A DNA stretch of 64,000 nucleotides from Pseudomonas mosselii (GCF_019823065.1 NZ_CP081966.1:1767501-1831500); one strand, 5' to 3'; shown: positions 47,227 to 61,265, numbered from the stretch's first letter. A program made the numbers and translations. The notes: generated by a model from the sequence alone, not told the origin.

Positions 47227-48022
47227 GTTGTACCGTCGGTTTCCGGGCTGCCGGAAACGGCGTGCGGCACACACGACTTGTCAGGGTCGGTGCCAAGGTG
47301 CGCAAAGGGTGGCGGGCCACCCCCGTGTCTGGCGACGTTCGGCACCAGCCGGTTGCCCAGCCTGCCGTTGTCGCGACGACGCGTCCTGTTTTGCGGTGCC
47401 AAAAGACCTGTCGAGCTTTTCGAAGGTTATCCGAATCAATCGAGCGGGCCTGGTGCACTCAGTCAGGAGGAGGAATCAACCGGTCGTCCGTGGACGCCAC
47501 CAGGGCGTCTGTTCAGGACCTTGTCCGCTCATTGCCCGTTGAATGGGGCGCTGGGGCGGGTTCGGTGCCACACGGTCCGAGGGCTGTACATCTCCACCCT
47601 GCACGTATCCCTGAAAATTCGGTGCTGCCGCGCGCTGAATCCGCAACGGGTTGCATTTTTCGCCAGCCCGGTTCCGGGCTGGCGCCATAACATATCCAAG
47701 GCAGGTATTTCCGAAGCATTCGCCCGAATGCGCGGAAACGACGGTGGCGGGCAGAGGTACGGCGAAAAGAATCGGGATAAGCAGGTGAAACACCGCACTT
47801 GTCGTTTTTTTTCGGTCTTCTCTACACAGCGCTGGTGGCGATTCCAGGCATTTAGTTAAACTGGCGAACGCTCCGTAGGACGGCCTCGCGTCCTCGGGAA
47901 TTGCGATGGTCAGGGCCGGCGTAGAGCCTGGTGCCGCTGGCCTGCCGCTTTTGGCGGCGTTCGCGACTATAGCAGCAATGATTAAGTGCTTCAATTCCAT
48001 AAAAAATTGTTATGATCCCGCC
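47227..48022. other. 796-base divergent region between rne and rluC
   Basis: No credible gene. It serves as the long rne leader on the minus strand and contains a perfect 11-bp stem CGCCAGCCCGG-TT-CCGGGCTGGCG (47661-47684), not followed by a T-tract in either direction. Long rne leaders that mediate autoregulation by RNase E are known in E. coli; here that is inference. The rluC promoter box lies at its right end. Confidence 0.5.
48011..48016 (+). promoter_or_regulatory. -10 box of rluC
   Basis: TATGAT (5 of 6 to consensus) ends 6 bases before the rluC ATG; the -35 region (near 47988-47993, GCTTCA) is weak. No SD precedes the ATG, so the transcript may be leaderless. Confidence 0.45.
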
Positions 48023-48976
48023 ATGACGACCAATACCCCCCCGACTTCCGGCGTTCAGCTGATCGAAGTCCCGCCGGAGCTTGCCGGCCAGCGCATCGAC
48101 AATTTCCTCATCACGGCCCTCAAGGGCGTGCCCAAGACCTTGGTCTACCGCATCCTGCGCAAGGGTGAGGTGCGGGTCAACAAGGGCCGGATCAAGCCCG
48201 AGTACAAGCTGCAGGCCGGCGATGTGGTGCGCGTGCCACCGGTGCGCCTGCCCGAGCGCGACGAGCCGGCGCCGGTGGCCCAAGGGCTGCTGCAGCGCCT
48301 CGAGGCGGCCATTGTCTATGAGGACAAGGCGCTGATCGTGATGAACAAGCCGGCCGGCATCGCCGTGCACGGCGGCAGCGGCCTGAGCTTTGGCGTGATC
48401 GAGGCGCTGCGCCAACTGCGCCCGGACGCCAAGGAGCTGGAGCTGGTGCATCGCCTGGACCGCGACACCTCGGGCCTGCTGATGATCGCCAAGAAGCGCA
48501 GCATGCTGCGCCACCTGCATGCCGCCCTGCGCGGCGATGGCGTCGACAAACGCTACATGGCGCTGGTGCGCGGCCATTGGCCGACCTCGAAGAAGCAGGT
48601 CAATGCGCCGCTGCAGAAGAGCAACCTGCGTTCCGGCGAGCGCATGGTCGAGGTCAACGACGAGGGCAAGGACGCGCTGACGATGTTCCGCGTGCTGCGC
48701 CGCTTCGGCGAGTTCGCCACTATTGTCGAGGCGCGGCCGATCACCGGGCGTACCCACCAGATCCGCGTGCATACCCTGCATGCCGGGCACATGATCGCCG
48801 GCGACAGCAAGTACGGCGATGAAGACTTCACTCGCGAGATCCGCGAGCTGGGCGGCAAGCGTCTGTTCCTGCATGCCTACCAGCTGACCGTGCCGCTGCC
48901 CGATGGTGGTGAGCTCAAGCTCGAGGCGCCGGTGGATGAGATGTGGGCCAAGACCATCGAGCGACTGGCGTCCTGA
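48023..48976 (+). CDS. rluC: 23S rRNA pseudouridine synthase RluC
   Basis: A 317-residue RNA-modifying enzyme (pseudouridines 955, 2504 and 2580 of 23S rRNA in E. coli). N-terminal S4 domain ([51 protein letters not shown]), then the catalytic motif [19 protein letters not shown] (Asp in HRLDRDTSG) and [19 protein letters not shown]. Start at MTTNTPP; the longer frame from 47979 has no SD. Read with the HAD and S49 peptidase genes. Confidence 0.95.
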   Translation: MTTNTPPTSGVQLIEVPPELAGQRIDNFLITALKGVPKTLVYRILRKGEVRVNKGRIKPEYKLQAGDVVRVPPVRLPERDEPAPVAQGLLQRLEAAIVYEDKALIVMNKPAGIAVHGGSGLSFGVIEALRQLRPDAKELELVHRLDRDTSGLLMIAKKRSMLRHLHAALRGDGVDKRYMALVRGHWPTSKKQVNAPLQKSNLRSGERMVEVNDEGKDALTMFRVLRRFGEFATIVEARPITGRTHQIRVHTLHAGHMIAGDSKYGDEDFTREIRELGGKRLFLHAYQLTVPLPDGGELKLEAPVDEMWAKTIERLAS

Positions 48977-48979
48977 GCC

Positions 48980-49660
48980 ATGAATAAAAGTTATGACCTG
49001 CTGATCTTCGACTGGGACGGCACCCTGGCCGACTCCATCGGGCGCATCGTCGAGGCCATGAACGTGGCCGCCGGGCGTGCCGGCGAGGCCCCCAGCAGCG
49101 ACGAGGCGGTCAAGGGCATCATCGGCCTGGCGCTGGGGGAGGCGATCGCCACCCTGTACCCGCACCTCGATGCGCAGCAGGTCGAGGCGTTCCGCCGGCA
49201 CTACGCCGACGTGTACATGGCGCTGGACCAGCAGCCGTCGCCGTTGTTCGACGGCGTGGTCGAGTCGCTGGAGGCGTTCCGTGCCGAGGGGTATCGTCTG
49301 GCAGTGGCCACCGGCAAGGCGCGGCGCGGCCTGGACCGGGTGCTCAAGGCCAATGGCTGGGAAGGCTATTTCGACATCACCCGGGCTGCCGACGAAACCC
49401 GTGGCAAGCCGCATCCGCTGATGCTCGAAGAGATTCTCGCCCATTGCCGGGTCGAACCCGGGCGGGCGCTGATGGTCGGAGATTCGGCGTTCGACCTGCA
49501 GATGGCCAGCAACGCCGGCATGCATTCGGTAGCGGTGGGCTACGGCGCCATGTCGCTGCAGGCCTTGGCCGAATTCGGCCCGCAAGTGTGCATCGAGCAT
49601 TTTTCCCAGTTGCGCGAATGGCTGGCCGAGCCTGCGCAGATCAATTTCCAAGGTAGGTGA
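48980..49660 (+). CDS. HAD superfamily hydrolase (phosphoglycolate phosphatase-like)
   Basis: A 226-residue HAD-IA hydrolase: DLLIFDWDGTLADS (nucleophile and general acid aspartates at 10 and 12), VATGKARRGLDRVL (motif II/III region) and LMVGDSAFDLQMASNAG (motif IV). It follows rluC by 3 bases and is the counterpart of PA2974. Substrate unknown; a metabolite phosphate such as phosphoglycolate is typical for the family. Confidence 0.92.
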   Translation: MNKSYDLLIFDWDGTLADSIGRIVEAMNVAAGRAGEAPSSDEAVKGIIGLALGEAIATLYPHLDAQQVEAFRRHYADVYMALDQQPSPLFDGVVESLEAFRAEGYRLAVATGKARRGLDRVLKANGWEGYFDITRAADETRGKPHPLMLEEILAHCRVEPGRALMVGDSAFDLQMASNAGMHSVAVGYGAMSLQALAEFGPQVCIEHFSQLREWLAEPAQINFQGR

Positions 49661-49662
49661 GC

Positions 49663-50649
49663 ATGACTGACGAATGGAAGGCGCCCGAGCCGGACGAAGC
49701 CGGTGAGGAGCGCAAGAGCTGGAAGCTGCTGGAGAAGACCTTGCTGGCAGGCGTCCAGGAGCAGCGCCGGGCGCGGCGCTGGGGGATCTTCTTCAAGCTG
49801 CTGACCTTTGTGTACCTGTTTGGCATCCTGTTTCTGTTCACGCCGTTGATGGATGTGGACAAGGCGGCCTCGCGCAGCGGCAACCATACCGCGCTGGTCG
49901 AGGTGCGCGGCGTGATTGCCGACCAGGAGCCGGCCAGCGCCGACAATATCGTCAAGAGTCTGCGCGAGGCGTTCAAGGATCCGAAGACCAAGGCTGTGGT
50001 CATGCGTATCAACAGCCCGGGCGGCAGTCCGGTGCAGTCAGGCTATGTGTACGACGAGATCCGTCGTCTGCGCGCCGAGTACCCTGCCATCAAGCTGTAT
50101 GCGGTGATCGCCGACCTCGGTGCGTCCGGGGCCTACTACATCGCCAGCGCCGCCGACGAGATCTATGCCGACAAGGCCAGTCTGGTCGGTTCCATTGGTG
50201 TCACCGCGGCCGGCTACGGCTTCGTCGGGGCCATGGACAAGCTGGGGGTGGAGCGTCGTACCTATACGGCTGGCGAGCACAAGGCGTTCCTTGATCCGTT
50301 CTCGCCACAGAAACCCGAAGAAACCGCGTTCTGGCAGGGTGTGCTGGACACCACGCACCGCCAGTTCATCGCCATGGTCAAGCAGGGGCGTGGCGAGCGC
50401 CTGAAAGACAAGGATCACCCTGAGCTGTTCAGTGGGCTGATCTGGTCGGGCGAGCAGGCCAAGGAGCTGGGTCTGGTGGACGGGCTGGGCAGTGCCAGCT
50501 ATGTCGCCCGCGACATCGTGGGCGAGAAGGAGTTGGTGGACTTCACTGTGCAGGAGTCGCCGTTTGATCGTTTCTCCAAGCGTATCGGTGCCAGCGTGGC
50601 GGAGCGCCTGGCGCTGTATATGGGCTTCCAGGGGCCTTCGCTGCGTTGA
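49663..50649 (+). CDS. sppA: S49 family signal peptide peptidase
   Basis: A 328-residue inner-membrane serine protease with a Ser/Lys dyad that degrades cleaved signal peptides. One membrane helix (about 43-66, IFFKLLTFVYLFGILFLFTPL) precedes the protease domain with VVMRINSPGGSPVQSG (about 109-124), DLGASGAYYIASAADEIYADKASLVGSIGV (about 150-180) and the lysine region YTAGEHKAFLDPFSP. I chose ATG 49663 (AGG-type SD 9 bases upstream) over GTG 49657. The preceding HAD gene overlaps this GTG. Confidence 0.92.
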   Translation: MTDEWKAPEPDEAGEERKSWKLLEKTLLAGVQEQRRARRWGIFFKLLTFVYLFGILFLFTPLMDVDKAASRSGNHTALVEVRGVIADQEPASADNIVKSLREAFKDPKTKAVVMRINSPGGSPVQSGYVYDEIRRLRAEYPAIKLYAVIADLGASGAYYIASAADEIYADKASLVGSIGVTAAGYGFVGAMDKLGVERRTYTAGEHKAFLDPFSPQKPEETAFWQGVLDTTHRQFIAMVKQGRGERLKDKDHPELFSGLIWSGEQAKELGLVDGLGSASYVARDIVGEKELVDFTVQESPFDRFSKRIGASVAERLALYMGFQGPSLR

Positions 50650-50668
50650 GCTGAATCGGCGTGGCATT

Positions 50669-50735
50669 CATCGCGGGGCAAGCCCGCTCCCACTGGTCGC
50701 TCATTGGCCTCGTGGGGGCGGGCTTGCCCCGCGAT
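50669..50735. repeat. REP doublet (inverted pair)
   Basis: CATCGCGGGGCAAGCCCGCTCCCAC at 50669-50693 and its inverted partner ending 50735, 19 bases past the sppA stop; P. putida-type REPIN between convergent sppA and maf genes. Confidence 0.9.
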
Positions 50736-50742
50736 TGCATGT

Positions 50743-51321
50743 TCAAGGCACCTGCACGCCTTCCTTGTGCAGCATGTCCACCAGTCGAATCAGTGGCAGC
50801 CCGATCAGGCTCGTGGCATCGCAGCCGTGGGTGCTCTGGAACAGGCTGACCCCCAGTCCCTCGGCCTTGAAGCTGCCGGCGCAATCCAGCGGCTGCTCGG
50901 CCGTCACGTAGCGCTCCACGCGCTCTCGATCCAGCTCGCGCATCGTCACGGTAAACGGCACGCAATCGACCTGGCAGTGGCCGGTGGCGCTGTTCAGCAG
51001 CGCCAGCCCGGTGAGGAAAGTGACCTGCTGCCCGCTGCTCTCCAGCAATTGCTCGCAGGCGCGTTCAAAGGTGTGGGGTTTGCCGAGGATTTGCTCGCCC
51101 AGCACCGCCACCTGGTCGGAGCCGATGATCAGGTGGTCGGGGTGGCTGGCGGCCAGGGCTTCGGCCTTCTGTCGAGCCAGGCGGCGGACCAGCTCGACGG
51201 CGGGTTCGTCATCGAGGCGCCGTTCGTCAAGGTCGGGGCTTGCCCAGGTGAAGGGCAGGCGCAGGCGGGTGAGCAGTTCACGGCGGTACGCAGAGCTGGA
51301 AGCCAGTAACAAGGGAAGCAT
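50743..51321 (-). CDS. yceF: Maf-like nucleotide pyrophosphatase (YceF type)
   Basis: A 192-residue Maf-family enzyme. LLLASSSAYRRELLTRLRLPF (phosphate-binding serines) and DHLIIGSDQVAVLGEQILGKP are the two key motifs; the family hydrolyses modified nucleotides, the YceF branch 7-methyl-GTP. Position beside yceD-rpmF-plsX as in E. coli supports YceF. The ATG at 51321 gives the conserved LPLLLASSSAYRRELL start. Convergent with sppA; divergent from yceD. Confidence 0.9.
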   Translation of the reverse strand: MLPLLLASSSAYRRELLTRLRLPFTWASPDLDERRLDDEPAVELVRRLARQKAEALAASHPDHLIIGSDQVAVLGEQILGKPHTFERACEQLLESSGQQVTFLTGLALLNSATGHCQVDCVPFTVTMRELDRERVERYVTAEQPLDCAGSFKAEGLGVSLFQSTHGCDATSLIGLPLIRLVDMLHKEGVQVP

Positions 51322-51417
51322 GGTAGACTCCTGGGCAATTACCCCGAATTCTAACATGCGAGATGACACCTAATTTCCTTTGACAGGGAGGGGGTGCATC
51401 CCTAGAATGCTGCGCCT

Positions 51418-51945
51418 ATGTTGAATGACCCGATTCCACCTCACGTTGACCCGCGCAAATTGGCTGATCGTGGCGTAACCCTCGAAGGTTCGCTGCAACT
51501 CGCTGATTTGGAAAGACTCTGCGACCCGCTTTCCGACAATGTCGGTACGGTGCAGGCGAAGTTCGATTTTGAACGAGATGAGCAGCACGTGGTGGTTATC
51601 CACAGCGCGCTGGACGTCGAAGTCAAGATGGTTTGCCAGCGTTGTCTTGAGCTGGTCACCCTGCCGATCCACAGCGAATGCACATACGCCGTGGTGAAGG
51701 AGGGTGCGAACACCCAGTCGTTGCCGAAAGGCTATGACGTGCTGGAACTGGGCGAAGATCCTTTGGATCTGCAGGCGTTGGTCGAGGAAGAGCTGTTGCT
51801 CGCCCTGCCGATCGTGCCTGCTCATCATCCGGAAGAATGCCAGCAGCCGGCGGGACTCGATGAGCCCGAGCCGAGCAAGGACGAGGTATCGCGGTCCAAC
51901 CCGTTCAGTGTATTGGCGCAGTTAAAGCGTGACCCAAACGTTTAG
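51418..51945 (+). CDS. yceD: YceD/DUF177 family protein
   Basis: A 175-residue protein of the DUF177 family, linked in other bacteria to 23S rRNA accumulation or ribosome assembly. LADRGVTLEGSLQLADLERL near the start, VVIHSALDVEVKMVCQRCLELVTLPIHSE in the middle (the CxxC pair VCQRC), and ELLLALPIVPAHHPEEC near the end. It precedes rpmF by 13 bases; coupling of these two genes with plsX is conserved in proteobacteria. Confidence 0.93.
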   Translation: MLNDPIPPHVDPRKLADRGVTLEGSLQLADLERLCDPLSDNVGTVQAKFDFERDEQHVVVIHSALDVEVKMVCQRCLELVTLPIHSECTYAVVKEGANTQSLPKGYDVLELGEDPLDLQALVEEELLLALPIVPAHHPEECQQPAGLDEPEPSKDEVSRSNPFSVLAQLKRDPNV

Positions 51946-51958
51946 GAGTTAATCAATT

Positions 51959-52141
51959 ATGGCTGTTCAGCAGAACAAAAAATCCCGCTCTGCCCGTGAC
52001 ATGCGCCGTTCGCACGACGCCCTGTCGGCAGAAGCTCTGTCGGTAGAGAAGAGCACCGGTGAAGTACACCTGCGTCACCACGTATCGCCAGAAGGCGTAT
52101 ACCGTGGTCGCAAAGTGATCGACAAGGGCGCCGACGAGTAA
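51959..52141 (+). CDS. rpmF: 50S ribosomal protein L32
   Basis: 60 residues: [22 protein letters not shown], then [22 protein letters not shown]. Cysteine-free (non-zinc) form. AGGAG precedes the ATG by 9 bases. Co-transcribed with plsX. Confidence 0.97.
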   Translation: MAVQQNKKSRSARDMRRSHDALSAEALSVEKSTGEVHLRHHVSPEGVYRGRKVIDKGADE

Positions 52142-52144
52142 TCC

Positions 52145-53155
52145 TTGTCCGCTCAGATCATCGCGATCGACGCAATGGGCGGGGACTTCGGTCCCCGCAA
52201 CATTGTCCAGGCTAGCATTGCCTGCCTTTCGGCTACCCCCTCGCTGCACCTGACCCTCGTCGGTCAACCCTCCCTCCTTGAAGATCTCCTCAGCGGCCTT
52301 GCGGCTGCGGATCGCGCGCGCCTGCAGATTGTCGCGGCCAGCGAAGTGATCGGCATGGACGAGCGGCCATCGCAGGCGTTGCGTGGCAAGCCGGACTCGT
52401 CGATGCGCGTCGCCCTCGAACTGGTGCGTGATGGCAAGGCCCAGGCCTGCGTGAGTGCCGGCAACACCGGCGCGCTCATGGCCCTGTCGCGCCTGGTGCT
52501 CAAGACCCTGCCTGGTATCGATCGCCCGGCGATGGTGGCGGCGATTCCGACCCAGGCGGGCTATTGCCAGTTGCTCGACCTCGGCGCCAATGTCGATTGC
52601 AGCGCGGAAAACCTCTACCAGTTCGCCGTGATGGGCGCGGTGGCTGCCCAGGCCCTGGGCGTGCACCGGCCGCGGGTGGCGCTGCTCAATATCGGTACCG
52701 AGGACATCAAGGGCAACCAGCAGGTCAAGCTGGCCGCCAGTCTGCTGCAGAACGCCCGGGGCCTGAACTACATCGGCTTCGTCGAAGGCGACGGGCTGTA
52801 CCGCGGCGAGGCGGACGTGGTGGTGTGCGATGGATTCGTCGGCAATATCCTGCTCAAGTCCAGTGAAGGCCTGGCGACCATGATCGGCGCGCGCATCGAG
52901 GCGTTGTTCCGTGGCGGGCTGCTGGCGCGGGCGGCCGGGGCCATGGCCATGCCGTTGCTCAAGCGCCTGCAGGCCGACCTGGCGCCGGCGCGACACAATG
53001 GCGCAAGCTTCCTGGGCTTGCAGGGCATCGTCATCAAGAGCCATGGTTCTGCCGGCGTGCAGGGCTTGCAGAGTGCGATCCAGCGGGCGTTGATCGAGAT
53101 CCAGGAAAACCTGCCGCAGCGTCTGCACGGACGCCTCGAAGACCTGTTGCCGTGA
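52145..53155 (+). CDS. plsX: phosphate acyltransferase PlsX
   Basis: A 336-residue enzyme that makes acyl-phosphate from acyl-ACP for phospholipid synthesis. [22 protein letters not shown] (about 5-25), [27 protein letters not shown] and [20 protein letters not shown] are family motifs. A TTG start (52145) is needed to keep the conserved IDAMGGD opening; the first ATG would remove it. It begins 3 bases after the rpmF stop. Confidence 0.95.
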   Translation: MSAQIIAIDAMGGDFGPRNIVQASIACLSATPSLHLTLVGQPSLLEDLLSGLAAADRARLQIVAASEVIGMDERPSQALRGKPDSSMRVALELVRDGKAQACVSAGNTGALMALSRLVLKTLPGIDRPAMVAAIPTQAGYCQLLDLGANVDCSAENLYQFAVMGAVAAQALGVHRPRVALLNIGTEDIKGNQQVKLAASLLQNARGLNYIGFVEGDGLYRGEADVVVCDGFVGNILLKSSEGLATMIGARIEALFRGGLLARAAGAMAMPLLKRLQADLAPARHNGASFLGLQGIVIKSHGSAGVQGLQSAIQRALIEIQENLPQRLHGRLEDLLP

Positions 53156-53303
53156 TAAGGCTAAAACAGGTCTTAGGCATATCCGCAATGAAGTGCTTAA
53201 ATGTGACCGCTTGGTCTGCCGCTCCATCCAAGCTTTCAGATTGCGCGCCCGGCCCAAGGCCCGGCGCACCCCATCCGACGACAAGATCATAAGGGCTTGT
53301 TCA

Positions 53304-54242
53304 ATGTCTGCATCCCTCGCATTCGTCTTTCCTGGTCAAGGTTCCCAGTCGCTGGGCATGCTCAAGGAGCTGGGCGCCGAAAAACCGGTAATCGTCGAGA
53401 CCTTCAAGGAAGCGTCCGAGGCCCTGGGCTACGACCTGTGGAAACTGGTCCAGGAAGGCCCGGAAGAACAACTCAACCAGACCGACAAGACCCAGCCGGC
53501 CATCCTGACCGCCTCGATTGCCCTGTGGCGCCTGTGGCTGGAAGAGGGTGGCGCGCAGCCTGCGTACGTCTCCGGTCATAGCCTGGGTGAATACAGCGCC
53601 CTGGTCGCCGCTGGCAGCCTGTCGCTGAAGGACGCGGTGCGCCTGGTCGAGCGCCGCGGTCAGCTGATGCAGGAAGCCGTGCCGGCCGGTCATGGCGCGA
53701 TGGCCGCGATCCTTGGCCTGGACGACGCGGTCGTGGTCGAGATCTGCGCCAAGGCTGCCGAAGACGAAGTGGTCAGCGCGGTAAACTTCAACTCCCCTGG
53801 CCAGGTGGTCATCGCCGGCAACAAGGCAGCGGTGGATCGCGCCATGGAGCTGTGCAAAGAGGCCGGTGCCAAGCGCGCCCTGCCGCTGGCGGTCAGCGTG
53901 CCGTCGCACTGCGCGCTGATGAAGCCGGCCGCCGAGCGTTTCGCCGAGTCGGTCAACGCCATCGAATGGAAGGCCCCGCAGATCCCGGTGGTGCAGAACG
54001 TCACTGCCGCCATCGCCGCCGACCTCGACGCCCTCAAGCAGGACCTGCTGGCGCAGCTGTATCAGCCGGTACGCTGGGTCGAGTGCGTGCAGGCCCTGGC
54101 CGAGCGCGGCGCGGTGAACCTGGTCGAATGCGGTCCGGGCAAGGTCCTGGCCGGCCTGAACAAGCGTTGCGCCGACGGCGTGACCACCTACAACCTCAAC
54201 ACCCCAGACGCTGTCGCCGCCACCCGTGCGGCGCTGGCCTGA
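53304..54242 (+). CDS. fabD: malonyl-CoA:ACP transacylase
   Basis: A 312-residue enzyme that loads malonyl on ACP. FVFPGQGSQSLGML at 6-19, catalytic serine in SGHSLGEYSALVAAG (about 88-102), and VPSHCALMKPA with the catalytic histidine near residue 200. The 148 bases after plsX hold no gene; fabD probably has its own promoter or is read through from plsX. Confidence 0.96.
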   Translation: MSASLAFVFPGQGSQSLGMLKELGAEKPVIVETFKEASEALGYDLWKLVQEGPEEQLNQTDKTQPAILTASIALWRLWLEEGGAQPAYVSGHSLGEYSALVAAGSLSLKDAVRLVERRGQLMQEAVPAGHGAMAAILGLDDAVVVEICAKAAEDEVVSAVNFNSPGQVVIAGNKAAVDRAMELCKEAGAKRALPLAVSVPSHCALMKPAAERFAESVNAIEWKAPQIPVVQNVTAAIAADLDALKQDLLAQLYQPVRWVECVQALAERGAVNLVECGPGKVLAGLNKRCADGVTTYNLNTPDAVAATRAALA

Positions 54243-54258
54243 ATTCGGAGAAGCTTGC

Positions 54259-54999
54259 ATGAGCCTGCAAGGTAAAGTTGCACTGGTCACCGGCGCCAGC
54301 CGTGGTATCGGCCAGGCCATCGCCCTCGAGCTGGGCCGCCAGGGCGCGACCGTGATCGGTACCGCCACCACCGCCTCTGGCGCCGAGCGCATTGCCGCCA
54401 CCCTGAAAGAACACGGCATCAACGGTACCGGTCTTGAGCTGAACGTCACCAGCGCTGAGTCCGTGGACGCGGTGTTGGGCGCCATCGGCGAGCAGTTCGG
54501 CGCGCCGGCCATCCTGGTCAACAACGCCGGCATCACCCGCGACAACTTGATGCTGCGGATGAAGGACGACGAGTGGTTCGACGTGATCGACACCAACCTC
54601 AACAGCCTCTACCGTCTGTCCAAGGGCGTGCTGCGCGGCATGACCAAGGCCCGCTGGGGTCGTATCATCAGCATCGGTTCGGTGGTGGGTGCCATGGGCA
54701 ACGCCGGCCAGGCCAACTACGCCGCCGCCAAGGCCGGCCTGGAAGGCTTCAGCCGTGCCCTGGCCCGTGAAGTGGGCTCGCGTGGCATCACCGTCAACTC
54801 GGTGACCCCGGGCTTCATCGACACCGACATGACCCGCGAGCTGCCAGAAGCGCAGCGCGAGGCCCTGCAAAAAGAGATTCCGCTGGGCCGCCTGGGCCAG
54901 GCCGAGGAGATCGCGAAAGTGGTTTCCTTCCTGGCTTCCGACGGCGCAGCCTATGTCACCGGCGCCACCGTGCCGGTGAACGGCGGGATGTACATGTAA
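54259..54999 (+). CDS. fabG: 3-oxoacyl-ACP reductase
   Basis: A 246-residue short-chain dehydrogenase that reduces 3-oxoacyl-ACP with NADPH. TGASRGIGQAIALELG (nucleotide loop, about 11-26), VNNAGITRDNLM, catalytic triad in IISIGSVVGAMGNAGQANYAAAKAG (Ser, Tyr, Lys). Starts 16 bases after fabD. Confidence 0.96.
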   Translation: MSLQGKVALVTGASRGIGQAIALELGRQGATVIGTATTASGAERIAATLKEHGINGTGLELNVTSAESVDAVLGAIGEQFGAPAILVNNAGITRDNLMLRMKDDEWFDVIDTNLNSLYRLSKGVLRGMTKARWGRIISIGSVVGAMGNAGQANYAAAKAGLEGFSRALAREVGSRGITVNSVTPGFIDTDMTRELPEAQREALQKEIPLGRLGQAEEIAKVVSFLASDGAAYVTGATVPVNGGMYM

Positions 55000-55203
55000 A
55001 AACCGCAACTCAATGTGACGGATTGCTTCAAAAAAGAGTCATACTGCGAGCCTAAAATCCGTTATAAAGCTGCAACCAGATTCCGGGCAGAGGGCCCGGT
55101 GGCCTGGTGGAAGGCGCGTTACGCTTGAAAAGCAGGCGTCTTCCTATAAACTTGGTCACCGGCCAGCTGCCTGACATATGTCCATTAGGAGTGAAAACTA
55201 GGT

Positions 55204-55440
55204 ATGAGCACCATCGAAGAACGCGTCAAGAAAATCGTCGCCGAGCAACTGGGCGTCAAGGAAGATGAAGTGAAGAACACCTCTTCCTTCGTTGAGGACC
55301 TGGGTGCCGATTCGCTTGACACCGTTGAGCTGGTGATGGCTCTGGAAGAGGAATTCGAGACCGAAATCCCTGACGAAGAAGCCGAGAAGATCACTACCGT
55401 TCAAGCTGCCATCGACTACGTCAACGCCCACCAGGCCTAA
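55204..55440 (+). CDS. acpP: acyl carrier protein
   Basis: 78 residues, acidic; phosphopantetheine attachment serine in [27 protein letters not shown] lies 11 bases before the ATG. The 204 bases upstream have no gene and are AT-richer, as expected for a strong, separate acpP promoter; boxes could not be fixed with certainty. Confidence 0.98.
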   Translation: MSTIEERVKKIVAEQLGVKEDEVKNTSSFVEDLGADSLDTVELVMALEEEFETEIPDEEAEKITTVQAAIDYVNAHQA

Positions 55441-55468
55441 GACGTTTCAGTCGACGCTACTTGTCGGG

Positions 55469-55504
55469 AAAAACCGCACTGCCGTCGCCGGCGTGCGGTT
55501 TTTT
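55469..55504 (+). terminator. Rho-independent terminator after acpP
   Basis: ACCGCAC...GTGCGGT followed by TTTTTT, 29 bases past the acpP stop. It would give an abundant short acpP message, with partial read-through into fabF. Confidence 0.9.
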
Positions 55505-55602
55505 CTTTGCAAGCCCTGCAATCAGCGGAGTCTGTTGCCAGGCCATTGGCCGCGCCAGTGCACTGGCAAGAGACTCTGTAATTTGGAAATGAGGAGAGTA
55601 CT

Positions 55603-56846
<1,244 letters not shown>

Positions 56847-56847
<1 letters not shown>

Positions 56848-57662
56848 TGCACAGCTGGATCGATGGCCAGGACGCGGCTGCGGTCAATCTGCAGAACCGC
56901 GGCCTGGCCTACGGCGATGGCCTGTTCGAGACCATTGCCGTGCGCGGCGGCAGGCCCAGCCTGCTGGCCCTGCACCTCGACCGCCTGGCGCTGGGTTGCC
57001 AGCGGCTGGCGATCGAGGCCGACCTGGCGCTGGTTCGCAATGAGCTGTTGCAATTCGCCCAGCTGCTGGGCGAGGGCGTCGCCAAGCTGATCCTGACCCG
57101 CGGCGACAGTCAGCGTGGCTATGCCCCGGTGGCTGGCGCCCAGGCGCGGCGCATCCTTCAGGGCAGCCCCTTGCCGGCCTATCCTCGCGAACATGCCGAA
57201 CAGGGCGTGCGCCTGTACGCCTGTCAGACGCGGTTGGCGGAACAACCGCTGCTGGCCGGGCTCAAACACCTCAACCGCCTCGAGCAGGTGCTGGCCCGCG
57301 CCGAATGGCAGGATCCGGCGTTTGCCGAGGGCTTGATGCGTGACGCCCAAGGGCGGGTGATCGAAGGGGTGTACAGCAACCTGTTCCTGGTGCGTGACGG
57401 CGTGCTGCTGACTGCCGAGCTGAGCCGTTGTGGCGTGGCCGGGGTGATGCGCGCGGCATTGCTGGAGCAGGCGCGGTTGCTGGGTATTCCCACCCAGGTA
57501 CGGGACTTGCCGCTGGAGGCGTTGGAGCAGGCCGACGAAGTGTTCGTCTGCAACAGTGTCTACGGCATCTGGCCCGTGCGTGAATTCGCCGCGCTGAACT
57601 GGCCGGCCGGGCCGCTCACCCGTAAACTGCAGGCCGTTGCCCGTACGTTACTGGATACCTGA
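56847..57662 (+). CDS. pabC: 4-amino-4-deoxychorismate lyase
   Basis: A 271-residue PLP enzyme that makes 4-aminobenzoate for folate. RGLAYGDGLFETIAVRGG (about 18-35), PLP lysine in GLKHLNRLEQVLARAEW (about 137-153), and EGVYSNLFLV. It overlaps the fabF stop by 1 base (TGATG). Confidence 0.94.
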
Positions 57663-57665
57663 TTC

Positions 57666-60449
<2,784 letters not shown>

Positions 60450-60482
60450 TTTCCACCGTTCATTCATGTGTGTCGTGTTCCC

Positions 60483-61265
60483 ATGCTCGTAGATTCCCAT
60501 TGCCACCTCGACCGTCTCGACCTGAGCGCCCACCAGGGCTCTCTCGACGCCGCCCTGCAGGCGGCCCGTGAGCGCGGGGTAGGGCACTTCCTGTGCATCG
60601 GCGTGAGCGCCGAGAATGCCGGCGCGGTCAAGGCGCTGAGCGAGCGCTATGCCGACGTGGACTGCTCGGTGGGCGTGCACCCGCTCGACCTGGCGCCCGG
60701 CGAGACGCCGGCCCTGGAGTGGCTGCTGCGCGAACTGGCCCACCCGCATGTGGTGGCCATTGGCGAGACCGGGCTGGACTACCACTACGAGCCGGAGGCC
60801 GCCGAGTTGCAGCAGGCCTCGTTCCGCCTGCATCTGGAGGCTTCGCGGCAGACCGGCAAGCCGGTCATCGTGCATACCCGGGCGGCCCGCGAGGACACCC
60901 TGGCGCTGCTGCGCGAGGCCAGCCTGCCCCAGGCCGGGGTGCTGCACTGCTTCACCGAGGACTGGCCGATGGCCAGGGCCGCGCTGGACCTGGGCTACTA
61001 CATCTCGCTGTCCGGCATCGTCACCTTCCGCAATGCCGACGCCCTGCGCGAGGTGGCCCGGCAGGTGCCGGTGGATCGCCTGCTGGTGGAGACCGATTCG
61101 CCGTACCTGGCGCCGATCCCGCATCGCGGCAAGCCGAACCTGCCGCAGTATGTGCGAGAAGTGGCCGAGTATGTGGCGTCGCTGCGCGGGGTGAGCTACG
61201 AGCAGTTGGCTGAGCAGACGACCAGCAACTTCAAGCGACTGTTCCCGCTGGCAAGAGTGGCCTGA
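60483..61265 (+). CDS. TatD family hydrolase
   Basis: A 260-residue metal-dependent hydrolase: LVDSHCHLDRLDL (metal-binding histidines at 5-7), AIGETGLDYHY, LETDSPYLAPIPHRGKPNLP near residue 200. The YcfH branch. DNase activity is reported for the family. It follows holB by 33 bases; in P. aeruginosa pilZ lies between these two genes and is not present here. The ATG at 60483 is the family start. Confidence 0.92.
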   Translation: MLVDSHCHLDRLDLSAHQGSLDAALQAARERGVGHFLCIGVSAENAGAVKALSERYADVDCSVGVHPLDLAPGETPALEWLLRELAHPHVVAIGETGLDYHYEPEAAELQQASFRLHLEASRQTGKPVIVHTRAAREDTLALLREASLPQAGVLHCFTEDWPMARAALDLGYYISLSGIVTFRNADALREVARQVPVDRLLVETDSPYLAPIPHRGKPNLPQYVREVAEYVASLRGVSYEQLAEQTTSNFKRLFPLARVA

